Assembly: GCA_002724185.1 (NCBI GenBank)
Contig: PBOB01000010.1
Coordinates: forward strand, 86,809 to 140,638
DNA: 53,830 nt
Reading direction: 5' to 3'
Source of the DNA: Acidiferrobacteraceae bacterium
Lineage (GTDB): Bacteria; Pseudomonadota; Gammaproteobacteria; Arenicellales; UBA868
Below, one piece after another: positions 45,338-53,095 of this stretch; position 1 is the stretch's first letter, and every line of letters starts with the position of its first letter. Under the pieces are notes generated by a model. That model did not search any database and was not told where the DNA came from. It worked only from the letters and a program-made list of their open reading frames with translations. Position numbers and translations under genes: made by a program.

Positions 45338-46516
45338 TTGAAAATATTGGTTCTTGGTGGAGATGGATATTTAGGATGGCCCACTAGCCTCTTCCTATCG
45401 GTTAAAGGCTATGAGATTTATATCATAGATGATTTCAGCAAGCGAAAAATCGAGCTTGAGGAGGGCGTTATTCCATTAGAGTCTTTATTGCCTTTGCAGG
45501 AGCGAATTAAAGTTTGGGAGAAAAGTACTGGAAGAGCGATTGGCATTCATGTTGGCTCTTTGACTAATCACCGATTTATATACGCGGCATTAGAAGAAAT
45601 TCAACCAGATGTGATTGTCCATTTTGCCGAGCAGCCGTCTGCGCCATATTCGATGAAAGGTCGTTCGCAAGCTGTATATACTCAGTCGAACAATGTAATT
45701 GGAACACTGAATTTATTGTTTGCAATGCGCAGTTATTGCCCCAATGCGCATCTAGTAAAGCTGGGAACGTTGGGTGAGTATGGCACACCCAATATTGATA
45801 TTGAGGAGGGATATATAAAGATCCAACATAAGGGTAGAGAGGACTTATTGCCATTTCCAAAACAACCATTTAGTTTTTATCACTTGTCTAAGGTTCATGA
45901 CTCCAATAATATTATGTTTGCTTGTCGAGTATGGGGCCTCAGAGCTACTGATTTGAATCAGGGTGTTGTATACGGAATTGATACAGCTGAAACACGGATG
46001 GATCCGGACTTGAAAACTAGCTTCCATTATGACTCGATTTTCGGTACCGCATTAAATCGCTTTGTCGCGCAACTGGTGTGTGGTGTTCCACTTACGGTTT
46101 ATGGCTCTGGTAGGCAAGAACGAGGAATAATAAATCTGATTGACACCATGCAATGTATACAACTGGCCATAGAGAATCCAGCAAGTCGTGGTGAGTGCAG
46201 AATCTTCAATCAATTTACCGAAAGTCATAGCATATTAGGATTAGCCAAGAAAGTGCTGTCTGTCGGGAAGAATATGGGGATTAATGGCACGGTTGAGCAT
46301 ATTCGCAATCCACGAGTGGAGCAAGAAGATCATTACTACAATCCGGTTCACACTAAGCTAGTTGAGCTTGGCTTGGAGCCGCACTTCTTATCTGAGAAGA
46401 TTATTGAAGGCATGATTAATCGTGTGACAAATAGTCGCGAAGCAATTAATACGGAGACTATACGTCCAAAAATAGCCTGGACTATGGAAAAAAATAGGTT
46501 AACTATTGCTAGATGA
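45338..46516 (+). CDS. UDP-sulfoquinovose-synthase-like SDR enzyme (SQD1 family)
   Basis: This 392-residue extended SDR closely follows the SQD1 family, which makes UDP-sulfoquinovose from UDP-glucose, NAD+ and sulfite. Shared features recalled from plant SQD1 are LGGDGYLGWPTSL, HFAEQPSAPYSM, YTQSNNVIGTLN, KLGTLGEYGTPNIDIEEGYI, SFYHLSKVHDS, ATDLNQGVVYG, FNQFTE and NPRVEQEDHYYNP. The predicted catalytic set is present (T144, Y181, H182, K185). One difference: the QRSAPYSM arginine of SQD1 is P100 here. The start is TTG with AGAGAGGT upstream. The 3' end overlaps the convergent GT-B-like gene by 18 bases. It suggests a sulfonated hexose in the glycan; no SQD2-like lipid gene is seen. Confidence 0.82.
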   Translation: MKILVLGGDGYLGWPTSLFLSVKGYEIYIIDDFSKRKIELEEGVIPLESLLPLQERIKVWEKSTGRAIGIHVGSLTNHRFIYAALEEIQPDVIVHFAEQPSAPYSMKGRSQAVYTQSNNVIGTLNLLFAMRSYCPNAHLVKLGTLGEYGTPNIDIEEGYIKIQHKGREDLLPFPKQPFSFYHLSKVHDSNNIMFACRVWGLRATDLNQGVVYGIDTAETRMDPDLKTSFHYDSIFGTALNRFVAQLVCGVPLTVYGSGRQERGIINLIDTMQCIQLAIENPASRGECRIFNQFTESHSILGLAKKVLSVGKNMGINGTVEHIRNPRVEQEDHYYNPVHTKLVELGLEPHFLSEKIIEGMINRVTNSREAINTETIRPKIAWTMEKNRLTIAR

Positions 46517-48073
46517 TGGGTATTTGGTCACTATGTCGATAGCGCTCTTATAGGATATTTCACAAGTGCTTATGTATGGTGTATTTTCAGAGAAGTTCCA
46601 TGAGGCCATATTTTTTGTCAGATGGTATTGGAGCTCCGAGCTATTATTTGCGTAGGCGAAGTGTTTGTTGTCGAGGTAATCCGCATAAAGAGATTTTGCT
46701 CGTGGCTCCCAAAATATTGTAGGCACATTAAAGATCAATGCCTCGTAACATGAGCTAGACCATCCAGTTATATGATGAGTACTGTTAGTGAGAAGTGCGT
46801 ACAATGGTAATTTCGATGCATTTTCAACATCATAGCTGGATATTTGATATGCAGAAATTGTTTTTACTAGCTCTTTCTCGGTATATCTGCTGACTATTGG
46901 GTGTCTACGAAAAAGCCAAAAAGTATCAGCGTTGTTTTGCTTAGCGCATTCTAGAACGAGTTTCGGAATTTCAGCATCATGCTGCAATGTTACCAAGATA
47001 ATCTTTTCATAGCGCTTAAGATTTTTGGAAAACTTATCGAGTTCTCCACTAGATCCATAATAATCGGGTGAGGATTTATAGCGCCGGACTCGACTGTTTC
47101 CACCTACAATTGCTCGAGGTCCGTTCTTAAGAGTCATATGTCGATTGATATTTACCGCAGACTCCTCTCCCCATACCCAGAAAAAATCTGGCAGGAAGAG
47201 TAGTGTTTCAGGTGGTAGCTTTCCCAGATACGAATACATTCCGTGGAATTTTCCTTGCTTGCCGTGCTGTATATCAATTGCCACAATGCCGCGCTTTCGG
47301 GCTGCTTGAATAGCTGCCATAAATGGTATATTGGCATAGAAGGTTACTGCCAATACTTTTGGTTGATATGCATCCAGGATCTTTCCGTAAAGTTTTTCAT
47401 ATAATTGAAATGAGAAGATGTTCTCTATATCGACTGCATTATCGTTTATATGATGTTTTGCTAACTTGAGGCGGAGATACCTCCGGATTTCTTCAGCGTT
47501 GCTTGTGATTCCAATGATTCGCATTAGTCCATTAAGATGGAACAACAAATACTGAATGACGCTATAACATCTTCCCATGTCTCTAATGTCATATGAGGTT
47601 AATGTGTGTTTGAGATCTCGACAAAAACTTATTGGAGCACGTCTTACTTGGATCTTTTCGCACTTGTAACCTTCGTCTTGGAAATCTTCAAGGTATGGGT
47701 CAATGCGATTATCATAAATCCCATCTGGAGTCATCGTACTATCAATGGGTGGCGTAGAGATAAATAGAATATCCAATGCTTGTTTTTTGCGATGCAATAC
47801 TGCATTTTTTATTGTCAGTCGAAATTTATGGTATCCATAAATTCCTTTTAGGACGCTTCTTATGAAGCGGTAGATGGCACTCCATATCGAGCGCTTTCTT
47901 AGCGCCGACCCACTTAATTTACTACTATGCAGATTAAACCAAAGATCTCTTCTTACTAGGGCCCAGATATTAGTACCATGAAAATTAAACCTGTCGAAAT
48001 CTATATCTTCTTCTAGGTCTAGAATTTGCATCAGCACCTTCGGCAATTCTAATCTTGTAGGTGGTGTCGTCAT
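46499..48073 (-). CDS. GT-B-like protein, possible glycosyltransferase
   Basis: This 524-residue protein is not one I can assign to a family. Features visible: an N-terminal region (1-100) rich in aromatic and basic residues; a Rossmann-like core; IDIQHGKQGKFHG (around H270), which resembles the QHG element in capsule sialyltransferase- and Kdo-transferase-like GT-B proteins; and WSSSCYEALIFNVPTIF near residue 450, like the donor-binding C-domain of such enzymes. It may therefore be the transferase for the CMP-sugar made by the upstream genes. It is the last gene of the minus-strand block, 63 bases after the ABC exporter gene. Confidence 0.45.
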   Translation of the reverse strand: MTTPPTRLELPKVLMQILDLEEDIDFDRFNFHGTNIWALVRRDLWFNLHSSKLSGSALRKRSIWSAIYRFIRSVLKGIYGYHKFRLTIKNAVLHRKKQALDILFISTPPIDSTMTPDGIYDNRIDPYLEDFQDEGYKCEKIQVRRAPISFCRDLKHTLTSYDIRDMGRCYSVIQYLLFHLNGLMRIIGITSNAEEIRRYLRLKLAKHHINDNAVDIENIFSFQLYEKLYGKILDAYQPKVLAVTFYANIPFMAAIQAARKRGIVAIDIQHGKQGKFHGMYSYLGKLPPETLLFLPDFFWVWGEESAVNINRHMTLKNGPRAIVGGNSRVRRYKSSPDYYGSSGELDKFSKNLKRYEKIILVTLQHDAEIPKLVLECAKQNNADTFWLFRRHPIVSRYTEKELVKTISAYQISSYDVENASKLPLYALLTNSTHHITGWSSSCYEALIFNVPTIFWEPRAKSLYADYLDNKHFAYANNSSELQYHLTKNMASWNFSENTPYISTCEISYKSAIDIVTKYPSSSNS

Positions 48074-48136
48074 CTAACGTTGCTATTTGTTAATAGCGGG
48101 ATAATCAGCTAATTTACTGAGTGTTAATAGCCGACA

Positions 48137-50032
48137 TTAGGAGAAATTAATATCTGTATCGACGACATTACGTCGGTACTGTTCCGCCCACATTTTTTGA
48201 AAAGCGCCCTGTTTCGATTGCAGAGCCTCAAATGTACCAAGTTCTACTATTTTTCCATTATCCATAACAATAATTTGATCGGCATTTCTTATTGTCGATA
48301 AACGATGCGCAATGATGAAGATTGTTAGTAGATGTTGTTGTTCATTAAGCATTGACAATATTTCTGATTCAATATGGGCATCCAATGAGCTGGTCGGTTC
48401 ATCTAACACCAAGAGGCTAGGCGATCGTAGAAAAGCGCGCGCTAACGATAACCTTTGTTTCTCACCACCAGAAATAAGATGTCCTCGCTCACCAATGATA
48501 GTATCGTATTGCTTCGGAAGACCCATGATAAATTGGTGTGCACGCGCCATCTTTGCCGCCTCAATTATATCGTCCTGAGAGTGACGATCAGTTGCAAAAG
48601 ATATATTTTCAGAAACGGTCGAGTCTATCAAGTATGTATCTTGGTCAACTGTACCAATGCAGTCCAGCCAGGAACCCACGGAGATAGATGATACATCTGA
48701 TTCACCTAAAGATATTTGACCATCTGTTGGAGAATAGAGACGAAGCAGCAACGAGAGTAAAGTTGATTTTCCCGATCCTGATGACCCTACGATTGCTGTC
48801 GTTTTATGGGGAGGAATTGAAAATGTTAGATTTGATAGGGCAGTTCTTTGTGTTTCTGGATAGCGAAAGGTGACATTATTAAAATGGATAGGCTGGTTGA
48901 TGTCGGTGCAAGTCTCACCCCTGTTTAGCCATCTGATATCGGTTTCTCGGCTATAAAATTGAGCAACAACTTTTAGGCTCGGTAAAACGTGGGCAAGTAC
49001 AAATCTTGACTGATTAAGCAGTTTAATTTGCGGAATCATTCGGTAAAAGATAAGGAGAAACACAAGCAAGTTGGCTACGACAATAGGAGACTGATCACCG
49101 GCGAGAAAGAAGCCAGCGATTAGGAAGGCAGCTGCGCTGATCATGGTAATAATATCGACCACCGGATCGACAGCGATTTTTGTCAGATTAGCTTTCTCCT
49201 TGTACATTAGAGCTTCATTTCGTGCCATATTCATTCGTTTCTCTGCATATTTAGTGGCATTAAATACTCTTAGAAGTCGTGGTAATTGTAGGTACTCAAC
49301 TGTAAGCCGACTCGTATCAATATCTGCAACTACCATTTTCTTACCGTATAGAGCTAGCCTTCTAACAACAATAGTTAGTCCGACACTTAAGATCACAATC
49401 AATAGGAATGATACCCCGGTAAGGGAAGGCGATGTTTTATACATCACAAAACAATAGACGGTGAAGAGAACTGCGCCGAGCAGTAGAGTGTTTAAGGCGC
49501 TAATGAGTCCAGCCATTCGACCAGCTTGACGAATAAGGGACTCAATAAAACCAGAGGGATATTGGCTTATAGTTTTATAGCTCATCGTCATAATTTTAGA
49601 TGTGATGATCTCTTGTAATCCTTGGGTTATTCGGCGTTCTAAGCGAATAGAAATTCTTCTCGAAACGTAGTAGAAGATGCTTCTCAGAATCTGAGCGATA
49701 ACAGCAAACAAAATTAATGCCAGAAACACAGTGCTTGTAGTTAGGCCCTGAGACCATTCAATTAGTGGGGTCCTTATAACAGGTGGTGCGAAATCAAAGG
49801 ACACTCCTAGATCTTGCGTCGTAAGCGTTGTTACGGCAATGGCCAATATGCCTATACTACTCCCTTCAAAAATCGCTGACACAATATTTGCGGCGAATGT
49901 AGCTAATACGGTAAATTTATGTCGAGCTAACTCTCTATTAAAGAGCTTTAGTCCTGTTCGATGATCGGCATCGAGAAATGAAACCATTGGCTTATACATG
50001 TAGCGTAGGATTTGATTAAACCGATTCATCAT
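48137..50032 (-). CDS. ABC exporter, fused permease and ATPase (MsbA-like), second copy
   Basis: This 631-residue half-transporter has about six membrane helices (residues about 30-350) and an ATPase domain. Motifs are Walker A IVGSSGSGKSTLLSLL, signature LISGGEKQRLSLARAF, Walker B LLVLDEPTSSLDA and IIAHRLSTI. It differs from the exporter at 38218-39984, so two exporters are present. It lies between the CMP-sugar synthetase and the GT-B-like gene, so it could flip a product of the right-end cassette. A lipid-linked glycan substrate is the likely role, by analogy with PglK. Confidence 0.85.
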   Translation of the reverse strand: MMNRFNQILRYMYKPMVSFLDADHRTGLKLFNRELARHKFTVLATFAANIVSAIFEGSSIGILAIAVTTLTTQDLGVSFDFAPPVIRTPLIEWSQGLTTSTVFLALILFAVIAQILRSIFYYVSRRISIRLERRITQGLQEIITSKIMTMSYKTISQYPSGFIESLIRQAGRMAGLISALNTLLLGAVLFTVYCFVMYKTSPSLTGVSFLLIVILSVGLTIVVRRLALYGKKMVVADIDTSRLTVEYLQLPRLLRVFNATKYAEKRMNMARNEALMYKEKANLTKIAVDPVVDIITMISAAAFLIAGFFLAGDQSPIVVANLLVFLLIFYRMIPQIKLLNQSRFVLAHVLPSLKVVAQFYSRETDIRWLNRGETCTDINQPIHFNNVTFRYPETQRTALSNLTFSIPPHKTTAIVGSSGSGKSTLLSLLLRLYSPTDGQISLGESDVSSISVGSWLDCIGTVDQDTYLIDSTVSENISFATDRHSQDDIIEAAKMARAHQFIMGLPKQYDTIIGERGHLISGGEKQRLSLARAFLRSPSLLVLDEPTSSLDAHIESEILSMLNEQQHLLTIFIIAHRLSTIRNADQIIVMDNGKIVELGTFEALQSKQGAFQKMWAEQYRRNVVDTDINFS

Positions 50033-50070
50033 ATTTCAGAAGCTTAGAGACTAATTTCTATGGGCAATCA

Positions 50071-50781
50071 TCAAAGGTTGATATGACCCATTTGCACTAG
50101 AAAATTAGCGTAGTCCAGTTGATACTGCTCGTCAATATCTACTGAACGTTTGCCATCAATAGGGAAGCCCTTAACCTTGCCTTGAAAAAAATTATCACGT
50201 TTCAGAAATTGTTGCATCCATGCAATATAGAAGCCACCATTTACCCGGTAATATTCAGTAAAATCTTGTGAACGTGTGTTTCCCGTCTGTAGAGGCGATG
50301 GTTCATAAATTATGGTCGGATCAATAATATTAGTTTCTGGATCTATTGCGACGCATAACTGAAGAGGATCGCTCATTGGTGAAATACTTATTACCGAATA
50401 GGTATCTGTGGTAAGCATGTCAATGCCTTTCCGAATATCTTCAGCTGTTCGGAATGGGAATGTAGGCAAAAAGAGACCAACCTGTTGATATTTACTAGCG
50501 TATGCGTTTCGGGCACAAATGTTGTGCACTACCTTAATTACTTTTGTATTGTCTGCTGATAGTTCTGATTCTCTTAGCTCGCATGAGAGTTGAGAAAACC
50601 TACTACCTACGTCTAAGATATTTTGGTCATCAGAAGTAAGAATGATAGTATCAAATCGATTAGAATTTATTACCGCTTCTATTGTATGTTGAACAAGTGG
50701 TTTTTCATCCAGTAGTAACAAATTCTTTCTTGGTAATCTTTTTGAACCCCCCCGAGCAGGAATTATTCCAAGTCTTTTCAT
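50071..50781 (-). CDS. CMP-sugar (acylneuraminate-type) cytidylyltransferase, second
   Basis: This 236-residue enzyme activates a 2-keto-3-deoxy sugar acid with CTP. It starts MKRLGIIPARGGSKRLPRKN, keeps LFLPTFPFRTAEDI in place of LLQPTSPFR, and has GKRSVDIDEQYQLDYA at the C-terminus. It differs from the neuA-like gene at 44453, so a second CMP-activated sugar is likely. The codons for GGSK include a seven-G run (minus strand). It follows the LIC12192-like gene after 59 bases and should use the sugar produced by that cassette. Confidence 0.87.
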   Translation of the reverse strand: MKRLGIIPARGGSKRLPRKNLLLLDEKPLVQHTIEAVINSNRFDTIILTSDDQNILDVGSRFSQLSCELRESELSADNTKVIKVVHNICARNAYASKYQQVGLFLPTFPFRTAEDIRKGIDMLTTDTYSVISISPMSDPLQLCVAIDPETNIIDPTIIYEPSPLQTGNTRSQDFTEYYRVNGGFYIAWMQQFLKRDNFFQGKVKGFPIDGKRSVDIDEQYQLDYANFLVQMGHINL

Positions 50782-50840
50782 AAAATACCGTTTAAATATA
50801 TCCGTATATTTTGGTTTTCAACAATGCACCAATTCGACTG

Positions 50841-51254
50841 CTATAGGCGTTCTTGTAGATAATTTACAGATGGTGTGCGATCGATAATATTTCTAACTTT
50901 AAAGATATCCTGAAGTTTGTAAATATCGCATGGATTAGTAATAGATAATGACTCGCTGGCGAAGTGCAGAGCTTTCTTAGCATTTACCACATTATGAAAG
51001 ATTTGGTTTCTAGAATCTTCTTCATCAGGTAGCTGTAGGATACTATAGAAAACGATTCCATCTAAGGCAGAAATATGTTTGATTAAGTCTTCTAGAATGA
51101 GGAAAGAATCGGGCATGGCATACTCTGTTGCACTTAAGAGTAGAGTTATATTGTGACTAGAACAGTAGCTTCTTATGACTAGGTTTTGTACCCGCTGTGG
51201 GACATGATGACCATGGAAAGGGCGACTGGAGATATAGCCTCTATATCCAGTCAT
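50841..51254 (-). CDS. small LIC12192-like 'sporadic carbohydrate cluster' protein
   Basis: This 137-residue soluble protein starts MTGYRGYISSRPFHGHHVPQ and contains LSATEYAMPDSFLILEDL, then DGIVFYSILQLP. It matches, from memory, the family named 'sporadic carbohydrate cluster protein, LIC12192 family', which occurs in scattered polysaccharide loci and has no known function. I see no catalytic motif. Its ATG overlaps the stop of the upstream 2OG oxygenase by four bases (ATGA), so the two are made together. Neighbours suggest a role in making or handing on an unusual CMP-activated sugar. Confidence 0.75.
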   Translation of the reverse strand: MTGYRGYISSRPFHGHHVPQRVQNLVIRSYCSSHNITLLLSATEYAMPDSFLILEDLIKHISALDGIVFYSILQLPDEEDSRNQIFHNVVNAKKALHFASESLSITNPCDIYKLQDIFKVRNIIDRTPSVNYLQERL

Positions 51255-52084
51255 AGTACTGATTTACTTTTGATGTTAGGAAATTCGAAATTCATACCTA
51301 TGCGTGTTGCTGCTTTCAGTGTAATTGGCTCAAAGAATGCGCCTAGTTCTTTCGCGCCATAGGGAGAGAAGACAGACTTGAATCTACTATTCATTGAAAA
51401 ACGGGTTTCATTTTCGGTATTTATCCGATTTCCATGAGGGAGAGTTTGATTAAAGATCAGCAGTTCTCCATAATTGATATCAATCCATATTAAATCTGCC
51501 TCCATCTCTTTGAAGAGATCCTCGCTGGTTGAACCAGAAAGCTCAGAGAAATTAGCATATAGTTCTTTCGTACGGTCGGGTGGCAGAATAAACATCGATT
51601 TAGTCTTGTAACAATCTACCAATGGTAGCCAGGCCACCACCTCAAAAGGAGAGTTCCCAGACCATGTGTCAGCATGAATGGGTAGTAATGAGCTATCATC
51701 CATTGGCAGTTGTATGCTGAGATTTACGGAGTTTTGCATTGCAAGTTCATTCCCGACTAAAGTTTCAAGTCTTGATTGAAAGATGTGAAAATAGGCAGGT
51801 CGTAACCAGTCTGTATTGTTAATCTGTTGGATAGTATGTAGTCTCAGGTCATTTAATTCTTTGTTAGTAACATATCGATGTACATTGTTTAGCAGCTCGT
51901 TCGCGTCATCGTAGGAATGATCTAGGTAGCGTCCTACAATCTCCGCAGTGGTGTTCCTAATGAGACGAAGACGCTCCATTTCCTTAACTGGTTCTATTAG
52001 ATATCCAGATTCTAGAAAATTCTTCTCATCTGCAGCTTCCTGAGCAGAGATAAACGTATGACACGGTTCTTGAATATTCTTCAA
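51251..52084 (-). CDS. 'sporadic carbohydrate cluster' 2OG-Fe(II) oxygenase
   Basis: This 277-residue protein has the Fe(II)/2-oxoglutarate triad LLPIHADTWSG (H137, D139) and H217 in TLPHGNRI, with R228 in ETRFSMNSR to bind 2OG. In the family I recall, such oxygenases are found next to LIC12192-like proteins. It probably hydroxylates a sugar or keto-acid intermediate of the cassette. The start is TTG at 52084: a stop codon lies four codons upstream in frame and the next Met is at residue 36. It follows the E1-beta gene by 31 bases and is coupled by ATGA to the LIC12192-like gene. Confidence 0.78.
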   Translation of the reverse strand: MKNIQEPCHTFISAQEAADEKNFLESGYLIEPVKEMERLRLIRNTTAEIVGRYLDHSYDDANELLNNVHRYVTNKELNDLRLHTIQQINNTDWLRPAYFHIFQSRLETLVGNELAMQNSVNLSIQLPMDDSSLLPIHADTWSGNSPFEVVAWLPLVDCYKTKSMFILPPDRTKELYANFSELSGSTSEDLFKEMEADLIWIDINYGELLIFNQTLPHGNRINTENETRFSMNSRFKSVFSPYGAKELGAFFEPITLKAATRIGMNFEFPNIKSKSVL

Positions 52085-52115
52085 AGGATTAGTCTAGCCA
52101 GACAATATTGGCTTA

Positions 52116-53087
52116 TCAGACAAACGATTTCTTGATATTTGCAATAATATCATCTTCATCTAAGTAAAAGCATCGTTCTAGCATATAGGAGGTAGGTGTG
52201 TGACTATCGGGGTAAGTCAATCTGACTGGAGGAGCAGCCAACTGACACTCAGTATCTTCAACAACTTTTGTAATAACCTCAGAAGCAATCCCATAGGATT
52301 CCCAGTCACCCTCAACTACCATTAGGCGACCTGTTTTTTTTACAGATTCACATACTGTTTTGGTGTCGAGAGGCTTAATTGAACGTAAATCAATGAGCTC
52401 TATATCGAACTCCCTAATAGCACTTAAGGCGCGACGGCATATTTGTAATTCATTGCCAAACGAGACTAACGTAAGATCTTGACCTTGCTGAACTACTTTT
52501 GCCGTCTCGAGTGGACTTTGATATGGGTCTGAGGGTACATCATCTGACATGTTGAAGAGTGCTCTATTTTCGATAACAAGAACCGGATTGTCGTCAAAGA
52601 TGGCGTTTAATAGCATACCCTTGGCATCCACTGGATTTGAGGGCACGCAAGTCTTAATCCCTGGTAAATGTCCAAACCAAGAATATAGACTTTTGGAGTG
52701 TTGAGGTCCCTGCCCCCATCCTTTGCCAACAATGGCTCTAATTGTAATGGGCAGCACAGACTTTCCACCGGACTTAAACCTCCAGAGTGACATCCAATTA
52801 GTGATCGCATCCATTGCGTATAAGGAGAAATCAAGTCTTTGATGTACTAATACGGGGCGCTTACCAGAAACTGCTAATCCAATTGACATGCTTGTCATCA
52901 GGCTCTCGCTGACGGGGAAATCCATTACACGGGTCGGGCCAAATTCCTCAATCAAGCCAGAAGTTGTTCCAAATACTCCAGAGATTGAGTCGACCAATTG
53001 TCCGATAACCATCACATCAGAGTTTCGGTGCATGGCTTGGAGCAATGCAGCATTTATAGCTTGATAGTATTTTGTATTCTTCAGCAC
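52116..53087 (-). CDS. E1-beta-like ThDP enzyme subunit (transketolase family)
   Basis: This 323-residue protein is built like the beta subunit of 2-oxoacid dehydrogenase E1. The activating glutamate is E61 in FPVSESLM, preceded by LIEEFGPTRVMDFP. WRFKSGGKSVLPITI resembles the RxRSGG region, and a transketolase C-domain follows with VSFGNELQICRRAL and MVVEGDWESYGI. It pairs with the alpha-like gene 8 bases upstream. No E2 or E3 gene is present, so the pair is unlikely to be a pyruvate dehydrogenase; a carboligase-like transfer of an activated aldehyde onto a sugar is a reasonable idea but unproven. The start is GTG at 53087. Confidence 0.82.
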   Translation of the reverse strand: MLKNTKYYQAINAALLQAMHRNSDVMVIGQLVDSISGVFGTTSGLIEEFGPTRVMDFPVSESLMTSMSIGLAVSGKRPVLVHQRLDFSLYAMDAITNWMSLWRFKSGGKSVLPITIRAIVGKGWGQGPQHSKSLYSWFGHLPGIKTCVPSNPVDAKGMLLNAIFDDNPVLVIENRALFNMSDDVPSDPYQSPLETAKVVQQGQDLTLVSFGNELQICRRALSAIREFDIELIDLRSIKPLDTKTVCESVKKTGRLMVVEGDWESYGIASEVITKVVEDTECQLAAPPVRLTYPDSHTPTSYMLERCFYLDEDDIIANIKKSFV

Positions 53088-53095
53088 GTATGGAG

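Noticed and set aside
48312..49457. Several plus-strand frames inside the second ABC exporter gene
   Set aside because: The minus-strand frame has the full set of Walker and signature motifs, so these are shadows.
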